Positions 47,826 through 55,934 of a stretch of DNA of 64,000 bases are shown piece after piece. The stretch lies in assembly GCA_963745915.1 (NCBI GenBank), contig CAVUZA010000002.1, forward strand, positions 496,001-560,000. The letters run 5' to 3'. The notes beneath the pieces are model-generated. The model ran no database searches. It saw only the letters and a list, made by a program, of their open reading frames with translations, and was not told the DNA's origin. The translations under genes and the position numbers were made by a program. The stretch comes from VRUE01 sp963745915. GTDB lineage: Bacteria; Actinomycetota; Thermoleophilia; Solirubrobacterales; 70-9. Position 1 is the stretch's first letter. Every line of letters starts with the position of its first letter.

Positions 47826-49780
47826 CCGATCGCTCCGATCCGCACCGCGACCAGCAGGCCCAGGAGCAGCACGAGCAGATACGCGGCGTAGGCGCGGACG
47901 CTGCCGGATTGCAGGCGGCGGGCGACGAGGGCGCCCGCCAGCGCCCCGCGCTGCACCGGCCCGTAGAGCAGCGTGTCGAACAGGTTGGGGATCTCACCGC
48001 GATAGTGGATCGACTGCAGCCGTCCGCGGTCGCGCACGACCTCGATCTCGCGCCGGGGCCGCAGGACCGACTCCAGCACCAGCCGCAGCGACTTGGTGAA
48101 GCCGGCCGAGCTCCAGGCAAGCGAGGGCTCGACCCTCTGGCCGCATGCCCAAGCCGGCGCGGGCGCCGTCCGGCGGGAGCCGCGCAATCGCCAGAGCACC
48201 CCGCTCAGCGCAAGCAGTCCGACCAGCAACCACGGCGACGGAAGCGAGCCGGTTCCCGGGATGAGGAGGCCGGGCTCGGCGGTCAAGCTCTGCGGCTGCG
48301 GCGCAAGCTTCATCAGCGTGGGGACCAGCAGGCCCGGCGCCGCGCCGAGCGCGACGCAGCAGCCGGCCAGGAACACCGGCCCGGCCCAGATGCCCGCCGG
48401 CGCCTCGACGGCCGCCTCGACCTCCGCCCGGCGGGGGGCGCCGAGCAGCACCAGGCCGACGACCTTGACGAAGCAGAACACCGCAAGCGCCGCCGTCGCA
48501 GCAAGGCCCGCGGTCGCAAGGGCGCCGGCCAGGCCGAGCCCCAGGGACGGATCGAGGGCGACGTGGACCAGCGCCTGGAGCGTCAGCCACTCCGAGGCGA
48601 AGCCGTTGAGCGGGGGCAGGCCGGCGATCGCCATCGAGCCGATCAGGAAGGCGCCGCCGGTCCAGGGCATGCGGCGCAGCAAACCGCCGATCCGGTCCAG
48701 CTCGAGCGAGCCCGCGGCGCGCTCGAAGGCGCCCGCCGCCAGAAAGAGAAGCGTCTTGAACAGCGCGTGGTTGAGAACGTGAAGAAGCGCGGCGGCAAAG
48801 GCAATCGCCGCCCAGGTCGCGTCGCCCTCGGCGGCGAAGAGGATCGAGGCGCCGAGGCCGAGCGCAACGATTCCGACGTTCTCGATGGAGGAGAAGGCGA
48901 GCAACCGCTTGAGGTCCTGCTGGGACAGCGCGTAGAGCACGCCAACCAGCGCCGAGAGCAGGCCCAGCCCGAGCACGACGAGCCCGGCCCAGAGCGGAGC
49001 CGGGGCGGCCCACTCGAAGAGGACGCGGATCAACCCGTACAGGGCGACCTTGATCATCACCCCCGACATCAGGGCCGAGACGTAACTCGGCGCCACGGGG
49101 TGGGCACGGGGCAGCCAGGAGTGCAGCGGCATCAGGCCCGCCTTGGTGCCGAACCCGACAATCGCGGCAACGATGATCAGCGCCTGCACTCCGGCGCCCT
49201 GAGCGGCTAGCGCCGCCGGCTCGCTCATCGCTCCGTAGTGCGCCAGGGCGAGCACGCAGATCCAAACTCCGGCGCCGCCGAGATGGGTCACCGCCAGGTA
49301 GACGAAGACAGCATGGCGGACGTCGGCATCGCTGCGTCGCACCAGGATCGCCGCCGCCGGCACCAGGGTCATCAGCTCCCAGCAGGCGAGGAACGAGGAT
49401 GGGTCCCGGGCCATGACGACGCCGACGAGGCATAGGAGGAACAGCCCGAAGAGGCCGATCAGTGTGCGGCTCCGGGGCATGTCCGCGAGGTAGCTGCGGG
49501 CATAGATCAAAGCCGGAACGGCAACCAGGGCCAGGGTCGCGAGGAAGAAGCCGGTGAGGGCGTCGACTCCCAGCCCGGGGTCGAGGCCGCTTCGGAAGGC
49601 GGCGCCGAACGCCGGTGCCCCGAACGAGATCAGGGCGCCGCCAGCGCCCAGCAGGGCGATGCCAGCGGCCTGAAGGGCGATCGCGGCTCTCAGCGCCCGG
49701 GGAACGACGGGCGCCAGCGCCCCGGCGGCAAGCAGGATCAAACCCACCGAGACGAGCACTTGGACGATCGCCGCGCTCAG
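47822..49780 (-). CDS. hyfB: Proton-antiporter-like membrane subunit HyfB (NuoL/M family)
   Basis: About 652 residues and ~16 helices. The signature FGTKAGLMPLHSWLPRAHPVAPSYVSALMSGVMIKVALYGLIRV and KRLLAFSSIENVGIVALGLG are diagnostic for the HyfB/MrpD-type antiporter fold. The CTG at 49780 overlaps the TGA of the ArsR gene (CTGA) and gives a normal N-terminus (LSAAIVQVLVSVG); a GTG at 49759 is the conservative alternative. M. tuberculosis Rv0083 is the counterpart. Confidence 0.85.
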   Translation of the reverse strand: MSAAIVQVLVSVGLILLAAGALAPVVPRALRAAIALQAAGIALLGAGGALISFGAPAFGAAFRSGLDPGLGVDALTGFFLATLALVAVPALIYARSYLADMPRSRTLIGLFGLFLLCLVGVVMARDPSSFLACWELMTLVPAAAILVRRSDADVRHAVFVYLAVTHLGGAGVWICVLALAHYGAMSEPAALAAQGAGVQALIIVAAIVGFGTKAGLMPLHSWLPRAHPVAPSYVSALMSGVMIKVALYGLIRVLFEWAAPAPLWAGLVVLGLGLLSALVGVLYALSQQDLKRLLAFSSIENVGIVALGLGASILFAAEGDATWAAIAFAAALLHVLNHALFKTLLFLAAGAFERAAGSLELDRIGGLLRRMPWTGGAFLIGSMAIAGLPPLNGFASEWLTLQALVHVALDPSLGLGLAGALATAGLAATAALAVFCFVKVVGLVLLGAPRRAEVEAAVEAPAGIWAGPVFLAGCCVALGAAPGLLVPTLMKLAPQPQSLTAEPGLLIPGTGSLPSPWLLVGLLALSGVLWRLRGSRRTAPAPAWACGQRVEPSLAWSSAGFTKSLRLVLESVLRPRREIEVVRDRGRLQSIHYRGEIPNLFDTLLYGPVQRGALAGALVARRLQSGSVRAYAAYLLVLLLGLLVAVRIGAIG

Positions 49781-50194
49781 CGCCGCTTGGCGCCGGCCTT
49801 GCTGCGGGTCGGTGGTGCCACGTCCAACTCGCCAAGCAGCGCCTGGGTCTCCTCCAAGTAGGAGCCGATCAGCTGTTTGGCCGTCTCGAGCAGGCTGAAA
49901 GATGCGCGGGTCCCGCACACGGTAGAAGACGCTCGTCCCTTCACGCCGGGACTCGAGCAAGCCCTGCCGGCGCATCGCAGCGAGATGCTGGGAGGCGCCG
50001 CTGGAGTCGATCTCGAGCTCGGCCTGCAGCTTGCCAACGGTCAGCTCCCCATCCCTCAGCAGCTCGAGGACGCGCACCCGGACCGGATGACCCAGCGTCC
50101 GGAAGAACTCCGCCTTGATCTTGTGGATCGGCTGCGGCGGCCCCGCCTGCGATCCCTGAGCTCCCGTCCGCGGTTTGCGCGCAGCGGCAGGCAT
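49777..50194 (-). CDS. ArsR-family regulator of the Hyf-like operon (frameshifted)
   Basis: A 138-residue winged-helix regulator resembling M. tuberculosis Rv0081. KIKAEFFRTLGHPVRVRVLELLRDGELTVGKLQAELEIDSSGASQHLAAMRRQGLLESRREGTSVFYRVRDPRIF is the ArsR DNA-binding domain. No metal-binding CxC is present, as in redox/other-signal members. An extra T near 49897 (ATCTTTCAGC for ATCTTCAGC) shifts the frame, and the tail SLLETAKQLIGSYLEETQALLGE continues to 49777. An AT-rich palindrome upstream (50246-50265) is the likely autoregulatory site. Confidence 0.82.
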
Positions 50195-50245
50195 CAAGCT
50201 CCCCCAACCGGTGCATCTACGCCTGCCATGTCACGAAGGTAGCAT

Positions 50246-50265
50246 ATCTTAGAAAGAAGTAAGAT
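50246..50265. promoter_or_regulatory. ArsR operator candidate upstream of the Hyf-like operon
   Basis: ATCTTA (50246-50251) and TAAGAT (50260-50265) are a perfect 6-bp inverted repeat with an 8-base spacer, inside a markedly AT-rich patch about 50 bases upstream of the arsR start. AT-rich palindromes of this size are typical ArsR-family operators. Confidence 0.5.
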
Positions 50266-50326
50266 TATTGAAATAGAAGAAGTGAGCTCTCCGACCTCGA
50301 GCGCAAGACCCGAGGCCGCCGCTCGC

Positions 50327-51600
50327 TCACCGGGCGCGCATCGCGTTCAGGCCGCGGGCGAGCTGGCGGACGCTGGTTGCGCCCGGCGGCACCGGCACGG
50401 CGCGGAAGGTGGGGGCGGGCAGATGCAGGCGGAAGGCGATCCGGCCGCGGCGGTCGAAGCCGGTGACCAGTTTGTTGTCCCCCAGCTGACCAGCCAGCCG
50501 CCGCCGGGCAGTTCGCGGGCCGAGCCGCAGCAGTGGCTGCGGCTCACCTGCGGGTCGTTGAGCTGGCCCCTGTAGACCGCCTTGCCGGCGGCGGGGTCGA
50601 GCTCGTAGAAGACGACCCGCGGGCGGCGGGGGCGGTCCTTGCCGTTGTCGAAGACCGTCAGCCACCCGTGGCGGTCGAGGCGGGCGTCGTGCTGCCCGCC
50701 GAGCAGCTTCGTCGCCGGGTCGCCGACGACCCGCAGCGATTTGCCGGTGGTGCTGCCGCCGAGCTTCCAGCGGATCTCCCCGCTGGCGCGGTCGATCCCG
50801 TAGACCGCGTCGGTGTGGCGGGTCGAGACGATCGCTTCGTCCCGTCCCCGCGGCTCGATCGAGTTGATGTGGACGGGGTCGTAGGCCTGGCGCTGCAGCC
50901 GGCGGCGCGGGTTGCTGAGCACGCTCCGCCACCAGCGCCCGGTCTCCGAGAGGGCGATGTGGCCGCGCGAGTTCCAGCGCCACAGGACGTTGCCGGCGGG
51001 GTCGACTTCCTGCACCTCGGCGGAGACGATCGCCGCCGCCCGGGGGCCGCCGAAGCGGCGCAGGTCGGCCGTTTCGGGGACGTAGGAGTCGAGCAGCACG
51101 TTGCCGTTGCCGAGCTCGCGGTACTCGTGGCCGTCGACGATCGACCCTCCGGTCTCAACCAGGCGCAGCAGCCCGCCCGACTCGGAGCGCACCTCGTGCG
51201 CCATCCGCGGATCGAGGCCGTAGCCGTCGCCGAAGGAGCGCGCCCAGACCACGCTGCCGTCGCTGACGACCTGCCCCCACAGCGCCCGCGTATCGGGGTT
51301 GAACCACCAGCGCGGCCTGCCCTCGGTGTCGAAGGCGATCACCCACGGGCGCCCGTCGCCCGGCCCCGAGTAGGTGACGACGAAGAGGCCGAAGGGCAGC
51401 GGCCGGATCGACTCGAACCGCGTGGCCGGAAAGTCCCCCGGCGGGCGGGGAGCCCGAGCCGCCGCCTGCGGCCCCTCGTCGAGCTGCCTGCCCCCCGCCT
51501 GCCCACAACCGCTGAGCAACAGCAGGGCGAGGACCGCGAGCGACACCAGCACGCTCGCGCCCGAGGCGACCCGCGAGCGATGGCAGAGGCAGGTCGGCAC
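50327..51600 (-). CDS. Arylsulfotransferase-like (ASST) lipoprotein (frameshifted)
   Basis: A 424-residue protein with a lipobox (LLLLSGCGQ) at about residue 31, so it is anchored outside the membrane. Propeller features of the arylsulfotransferase/ArsST family are present: DGHEYRELGNGNVLLDSY, YDPVHINSIEP, STRHTDAVYGIDRASGEIRWKLGG, GGQHDARLDRHGWLTVFDN and QVSRSHCCGSAREL. A missing G in a G run near 50480 shifts the frame before NKLVTGFDRRGRIAFRLHLP. Whether it transfers sulfate is open; many actinobacterial homologues are uncharacterised. Confidence 0.8.
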
Positions 51601-51806
51601 AGGACACCGAGCTTAGGGTGCGCGGACCGCGGGCTGGCGCCGAAAGAGCATGGCGCTTGGCCCGCGGGACATGCGCGGGACTCTTCGGGATACGCCGAGG
51701 TTGACGCATAATGCGCTGGGATTGACTGATATCCGACTCAACGGGCGTCGACATGATCTGCGCCTTGGTAGGCAAGCGAGAGGCACGAGAGAAAGGGGGG
51801 ATCGAG

Positions 51807-51866
51807 ATGAAGCTCGAAACGAGCAAGGCAGTGGCGCCAGTTGCCATGATCGTCAAGGCCGGTTGA
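51807..51866 (+). CDS. Possible 19-residue peptide gene
   Basis: ATG-AAG-CTC... encodes MKLETSKAVAPVAMIVKAG followed by TGA. It is preceded at a good distance by AAAGGGGGG and, ~100 bases further up, by TTGACG- and TTGACT-like boxes. The surrounding 388 bases (51601-51988) have no other gene. It could be a real small peptide or leader, or chance. Confidence 0.3.
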   Translation: MKLETSKAVAPVAMIVKAG

Positions 51867-51988
51867 CCCAGCCATAGAAACGCATGAGATTCCATGCTCT
51901 CTTGCGCGAAGCAGCCGCTGCCGGCGGAACGGCGATGCTCACCCCCGCGCAGCGTCTGAGCCCGCGGAAAGCTCGGTTCGTAACGAAC

Positions 51989-52237
51989 CTAGTTGCCCTT
52001 CGTGTTGGACGCCACGATGACGCGGTAGCTGATTCCGAGGGCAGCGACCAAGACGACGATCAGCACGATCATTCCGACCCAGCCGAGGAAGACAAACGCG
52101 GCCAAGATGGCGAGAACGGCCAGGGTCAGGCCGACCGCAAGCGGAATCGCGGGAAGATCAGAATCCGCCGGAGGCTGCCAGCGTGACGGGCGCTGATCCT
52201 GGTCAGGGGCCACGAGAAGTGAGGTTACTACGGTCAC
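51989..52237 (-). CDS. Small two-helix membrane protein
   Basis: An 82-residue protein: a short hydrophilic N-terminus (QDQRPSRWQPPADSD) then two hydrophobic helices (IPLAVGLTLAVLAILAAFVFLGW and VGMIVLIVVLVAALGISY) and a short tail ending KGN. Unrecognised. It lies 84 bases downstream of the MFS gene on the same strand. Confidence 0.5.
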   Translation of the reverse strand: MTVVTSLLVAPDQDQRPSRWQPPADSDLPAIPLAVGLTLAVLAILAAFVFLGWVGMIVLIVVLVAALGISYRVIVASNTKGN

Positions 52238-52321
52238 ATGCGGCGCCGGGCAGGGCCTCGGTCATTCGCAGGACGGCTGCTTGAACAGGCGAACAAACGA
52301 TCCGGTTCGCTAACTACTGCG

Positions 52322-53599
52322 TCACTCTCCAGCCGCAAGAACAGCTCCCCCGACTCGCACGGCTTGAGGCGTGCCCGAAACCGACTGCAGCGACCTCACG
52401 CTCGGCACGGCCAGAACAACGCTCGTCGCGATGAACAGCACCGCCACGCCCCCGACCAGTGCCGCCGAAGGCCCGAACGCGCCGACGGCTACCCCTCCGG
52501 CGACATAGCCGAGCGGCATCACCCCCGATGAACCAAGTTCCTCATACGACATGACCCGCGAAAGCCGGCCTGTCGGGACGTGCCCTTGCAAGGTCGTCTC
52601 CCATAGGACCCCAAACACCGCGTTCCCCGCCCCGCCAGCGGCGGCAGCAATGGCCACCAGCGGAACAGGCGCAAGAGTCGCAAGCGCGAGCAGGGGAGCC
52701 GCCCACAGCGTTGCCGCGAGCGATGCCGCGACCAACGGCCGCGCCGGCCCCCAACGCAGGCCGACAACCCCCCCAACCGCCTCTCCGGAAGCAAGCGCGC
52801 TGAGGATGATCGCCCAGCCAGTTGCGCCGCCTACCGCATCGGCCGCCATGCTCGGCCCGAGGACGAAGAACGGGGCGATCACCAGGGCGTTCACCACCGC
52901 AAACTCCAACACGACCGTCCAAAGCCAGGTTCGAGAACGGAACTCGGCCCAACCTTCGCGGATACTGGCAGACATCGAGAAGCCGTCTTGGTCGCTCGTC
53001 AACGGGGGCCGCGTGTCACGGCGCATCCGCGCGCCAACGAGCAAGGCTGCGCTGGCCAGAAAGGTCAGGGCGTCGATGGCGAATGCCCAGCCTGGCCCGG
53101 CTCCCGCAACCAGCAGCGCCGCGAGAGCGGGTCCGGCCACCGCAGCCCCTGCATCCGCCATCTTGCGCAGTCCGTTCACGTGTTGCAGTTGCTCCTCGCG
53201 CGCGACCTCGCGCACGAACCCAGTCATCGTCGGACCGAAGAACGCCGCCCCGGCACCACCCAGAACCTGAGCGACGACCAGTTGCCAGAAAGTCGCGTCT
53301 CCGAGGATTAGGAGAGCCGCGATTGCACCCTGCGAGCCGAAGCGCAGCAGGTCCGCCAACACAAGCACGAGCCGGCGCGGGAATCGATCGCCGGCGACAC
53401 CACCCACGATGAGAAGCCCTACGTAAGCCACGGCCTCGCACGCGAGAGCGATGCCCACCTCGGCCGCCGAACCTCCGATGGAAAACACCGCGAACGGCAT
53501 CGCAGCCAGAACCATGAACCGCCCTACGCCCGAAGCGAACTGAGCCTGCACCAACCGACCTATCGGCGCACGCGAAAACAGGACGGACGCGGTCGACAT
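52322..53599 (-). CDS. MFS transporter (DHA3-type exporter)
   Basis: A 425-residue, 12-helix transporter of the MFS_3/enterobactin-exporter-like group (GGVAGDRFPRRLVLVLADLLRF loop; FFGPTMTGFVREVAREEQLQHVNGLRKMADAGAAVAGPALAALLV). It is preceded 40 bases upstream by a winged-helix regulator on the same strand, the usual layout of regulated drug efflux. The ATG at 53599 (or GTG 53602) is the start. See the leader-peptide and hairpin entries upstream. Confidence 0.85.
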   Translation of the reverse strand: MSTASVLFSRAPIGRLVQAQFASGVGRFMVLAAMPFAVFSIGGSAAEVGIALACEAVAYVGLLIVGGVAGDRFPRRLVLVLADLLRFGSQGAIAALLILGDATFWQLVVAQVLGGAGAAFFGPTMTGFVREVAREEQLQHVNGLRKMADAGAAVAGPALAALLVAGAGPGWAFAIDALTFLASAALLVGARMRRDTRPPLTSDQDGFSMSASIREGWAEFRSRTWLWTVVLEFAVVNALVIAPFFVLGPSMAADAVGGATGWAIILSALASGEAVGGVVGLRWGPARPLVAASLAATLWAAPLLALATLAPVPLVAIAAAAGGAGNAVFGVLWETTLQGHVPTGRLSRVMSYEELGSSGVMPLGYVAGGVAVGAFGPSAALVGGVAVLFIATSVVLAVPSVRSLQSVSGTPQAVRVGGAVLAAGE

Positions 53600-53638
53600 C
53601 ACGCACCCAACCGGCTTGGGCCATTCGCGACAATGGTC

Positions 53639-53998
53639 TCAACGCCGCGTTCCACGATCTTCCTGCTCGGTGTCGGCCAGGACATCAACGAGCCGTTTGT
53701 TCGTTGCCACCTTCGAAACGAAGAAGGTTTCGCGAGCACCCCGAACGCGCTTAGACCGAGCTTTACTTATCGCCCGCTGCTTGGCCAGGACTTCCAGGTG
53801 GTAGCTGATGGTCGGGACCTCCTCGTCGAGGACCTTCGACAGCTGGGTAGCGCTACGCGCCCCCTTCGCGCCATTCATCCTTCTAAGGATTTCCCGTCGA
53901 AGTTGATGACTGACCGCGTCGATGAGCGCGACTGTCATTCCCTTGCCCTTGCCCTTTGCCGTTCTCCGCTCCCCTCGGCCCTTCTCATCGCTAGCCAT
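53639..53998 (-). CDS. Winged-helix (ArsR/HTH_20-like) regulator of the efflux gene
   Basis: A 119-residue DNA-binding protein: SHQLRREILRRMNGAKGARSATQLSKVLDEEVPTISYHLEVLAKQRAISKARSKRVRGARETFFVSKV. The helix-turn-helix and beta-wing are clear. No Cys metal site. It precedes the MFS gene and is itself preceded by a hairpin/operator (54104-54132) and a possible leader peptide, so it is probably autoregulated. Confidence 0.8.
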   Translation of the reverse strand: MASDEKGRGERRTAKGKGKGMTVALIDAVSHQLRREILRRMNGAKGARSATQLSKVLDEEVPTISYHLEVLAKQRAISKARSKRVRGARETFFVSKVATNKRLVDVLADTEQEDRGTRR

Positions 53999-54103
53999 TC
54001 CGTAGCTCCTCTCGCAGGTAGTTCACGCCCTGGTGCTTCCAAAGCGCTCAGGAACTTCGCTGGCAGTTTCAGGGTCTCTTTGTAGTTCTTCAAATCCACT
54101 TTT

Positions 54104-54132
54104 GGACATGAAATTCCATGTATTTCATGTCC
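54104..54132. promoter_or_regulatory. 11-bp perfect palindrome between leader peptide and regulator
   Basis: GGACATGAAAT (54104-54114) and ATTTCATGTCC (54122-54132) are perfectly complementary around the 7-base loop TCCATGT. It lies about 105 bases upstream of the winged-helix start on the minus strand. Either an operator for that regulator or an RNA hairpin in its 5' leader. Confidence 0.55.
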
Positions 54133-54250
54133 ATCTTTGATCGCGAAAACTCCGCCGCACGACTTGTCGCCACCTGGCTGTCGTCCCCCGACGCGAAATC
54201 GCCCCCTCGAGATCCTCCGTCTCCCGAGGAGGCGACCCGCGCGGTCGAAG

Positions 54251-54310
54251 CTATGCGGACTTCGTCGTTGAAATCAGCGGCACGGTCGTGGCGACTGGTC
54301 CGAGCGTCAT
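54251..54310 (-). CDS. Possible 19-residue leader peptide of the regulator/efflux operon
   Basis: On the minus strand ATG at 54310 opens MTLGPVATTVPLISTTKSA followed by TAG. It has an almost perfect Shine-Dalgarno (AAAGGAGGA, five bases from GGAGG to the ATG), the best in the region. Just upstream is an AT-rich promoter-like stretch (TTGAAT... and TAATTT). Downstream are a hairpin, the winged-helix gene and the MFS exporter. The order promoter, short ORF, hairpin, regulator, efflux is what ribosome-mediated attenuation looks like. Confidence 0.5.
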   Translation of the reverse strand: MTLGPVATTVPLISTTKSA

Positions 54311-54447
54311 TCGGTCCTCCTTTCCTAGAAAGTTTTTGATTATTCAAGAAAATTAAAGCATTCAGCCAAAGCGCACAAGCCCCCGTCCGTTCCAATAGAC
54401 TGCGGGCGTCGTTTTAGAGCTAGATATGCAGCTGAAAGGGGACGTGC

Positions 54448-55086
54448 GTGGAATCAGACCCGGCAGCAGAGGCAGCCGACCTTCGAGCGCCTGACGCCAT
54501 CTGCATAACCCTCGCCCGGGCATGCTCGAACCCAATTCGAACCAAGATCCTCGACACCCTGAGCAAGACGCCGATGAGCATTTCGCAGTTCCACCGGCTT
54601 CATTCCAAATACACCTATTCGCAGGTACGAGGCCAGTTTCAGAAGCTGAGGGGCTGGAGCTTCCTCGAAGCGGTCGACGTGAAGACGGGCGGAAAGCGCC
54701 GGAGCGCCAAGGAGGTCTTCTACCGCGCGAATGTCCGCTCTCTGTTTGACCAGATGAGATGGGCGGAATTGCCGCCCCCCCTGAGAGACGGGGTGACGGC
54801 GTCTACCGTGGCGACCCTGATCGATCGCATCGCGGAGGCACTCAAAGCCGGCACGATCGACGTGAGGCCGGATCGCCACTTCACCTGGTCTGATCCCGAA
54901 CTCGACCAACAGGGATGGGACGAAACGATCGCGGAAATCGAGGATGTCTTTGGGCGTATTCCAATTCGCGCAAAGCAGGCAGCTCAGCGCCTCAAGGAGT
55001 CAGGCGAGGCACCGATTCCGGTCACGATTGTGCTGGCCTGTTTCGAGTCGCCGCCCCTCAAGATTCCGGAGCCTTCAAGCAACTGA
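54448..55086 (+). CDS. Winged-helix regulator, DUF-type
   Basis: A 212-residue protein with an ArsR-like N-terminal domain (ICITLARACSNPIRTKILDTLSKTPMSISQFHRLHSKYTYSQVRGQFQKLRGWSFLEAVDVKTGGKRRSAKEVFYRA). A helical C-terminal region (residues 95-212) follows, with no recognised ligand motif. The GTG start at 54448 is preceded by AAAGGGG. It sits in a lower-GC patch with the neighbouring regulator/MFS pair, possibly acquired together. Target genes unknown. Confidence 0.75.
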   Translation: MESDPAAEAADLRAPDAICITLARACSNPIRTKILDTLSKTPMSISQFHRLHSKYTYSQVRGQFQKLRGWSFLEAVDVKTGGKRRSAKEVFYRANVRSLFDQMRWAELPPPLRDGVTASTVATLIDRIAEALKAGTIDVRPDRHFTWSDPELDQQGWDETIAEIEDVFGRIPIRAKQAAQRLKESGEAPIPVTIVLACFESPPLKIPEPSSN

Positions 55087-55117
55087 CGTCACGTCGGTTC
55101 GGAGGCACCGACCTGCA

Positions 55118-55774
55118 TTAGCCGACCTTGGCCGGACGGTCGAACCCCTGCAGCACGCCGCCGATCGCGAAGCAGAGGGCGCCGCCGAAGGTGCCCCAGT
55201 TGGCGACGTCGACGTTGGCGACGCTCTCGGTGGCGGGGCGGATGAAGGCGGCCAGCCCGGCGATGAAGAAGAGGATCGAGCCGAGCTGGTTGACCACCGC
55301 AATCCACCAGGCCAACCTGCGCGGCTGGACCCAGGAGGCTGCCCCGTCGTGGATCGCGACCATCGCCAACCGCCCGGAGAGCAGGAACAGGATGCAGCCG
55401 ACCATGTCGGGGGCCCAGATCAACCGGTTCTGCTGGGCGAGGCTGAGCCCTTCGATGAAAGCCGAGACGAGGCTGATGCCGAAGGCCAGGGTCCCGCAGA
55501 AGAGGACGAAGGCGGACAGCCAGCCGAGCTCCATCGGCCGGAAGGACCACCACCGCCACCGCCCTCCCCCACCGGCCGATTCGTTGAGCGCCTGCAGCAC
55601 CGAGCCGTAGCCGCCGGTGCTGAAGAAGACGCCGCCGGCCAGGTAGATCGAGGCGCTGGTCACCGCCTGGCCGGAACCGACCTGCGCGACCCAGGCCCCG
55701 ATCGCAAACAGCGAGCCGCCGAGCGTGAAGGCAACGGCAACCGTCCAGTTGAGCTTCCCGAGTCGACCCGACAT
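55118..55774 (-). CDS. YrhK-like multi-pass membrane protein
   Basis: A 218-residue protein with six hydrophobic helices. WRWWSFRPMELGWLSAFVLFCGTLAFGISLVSA, RLIWAPDMVGCILFLLSGRLAMV and WWIAVVNQLGSILFFIAGLAAFIRP are the family's repeating pattern (paired YrhK-type units). Widespread in actinobacteria, unknown function. It is convergent with the winged-helix gene. Confidence 0.65.
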   Translation of the reverse strand: MSGRLGKLNWTVAVAFTLGGSLFAIGAWVAQVGSGQAVTSASIYLAGGVFFSTGGYGSVLQALNESAGGGGRWRWWSFRPMELGWLSAFVLFCGTLAFGISLVSAFIEGLSLAQQNRLIWAPDMVGCILFLLSGRLAMVAIHDGAASWVQPRRLAWWIAVVNQLGSILFFIAGLAAFIRPATESVANVDVANWGTFGGALCFAIGGVLQGFDRPAKVG

Positions 55775-55934
55775 CGACGACCTGGGCTAGCAGCCGGTGC
55801 CGGTCTTCATCTGCTTGCGCTCGGCTCGGGAGTGGGTTCGCGGTTCATGGCCGGACATCCTACGAGGGCGTTTTCCGGCTCGCCTCACCAGAAGGGTGAG
55901 GCGGCCGCCCGAGCGCCCGACTACCCTCCTGCCG

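Noticed and set aside
43382..49780. Reading the Hyf-like genes as part of NADH dehydrogenase (complex I)
   Set aside because: There is no NuoE, NuoF, NuoG or NuoI, HyfE is specific to Hyf-type complexes, and the large subunit is a NuoC-NuoD fusion with hydrogenase-type Cys pairs.
54411..54424. A 14-base match to the start of the Streptococcus pyogenes Cas9 crRNA/guide scaffold (GTTTTAGAGCTAGA)
   Set aside because: Single copy, no repeat-spacer array, no cas gene in the window, and the following bases do not match; it lies in the promoter region of a regulator and is probably chance.
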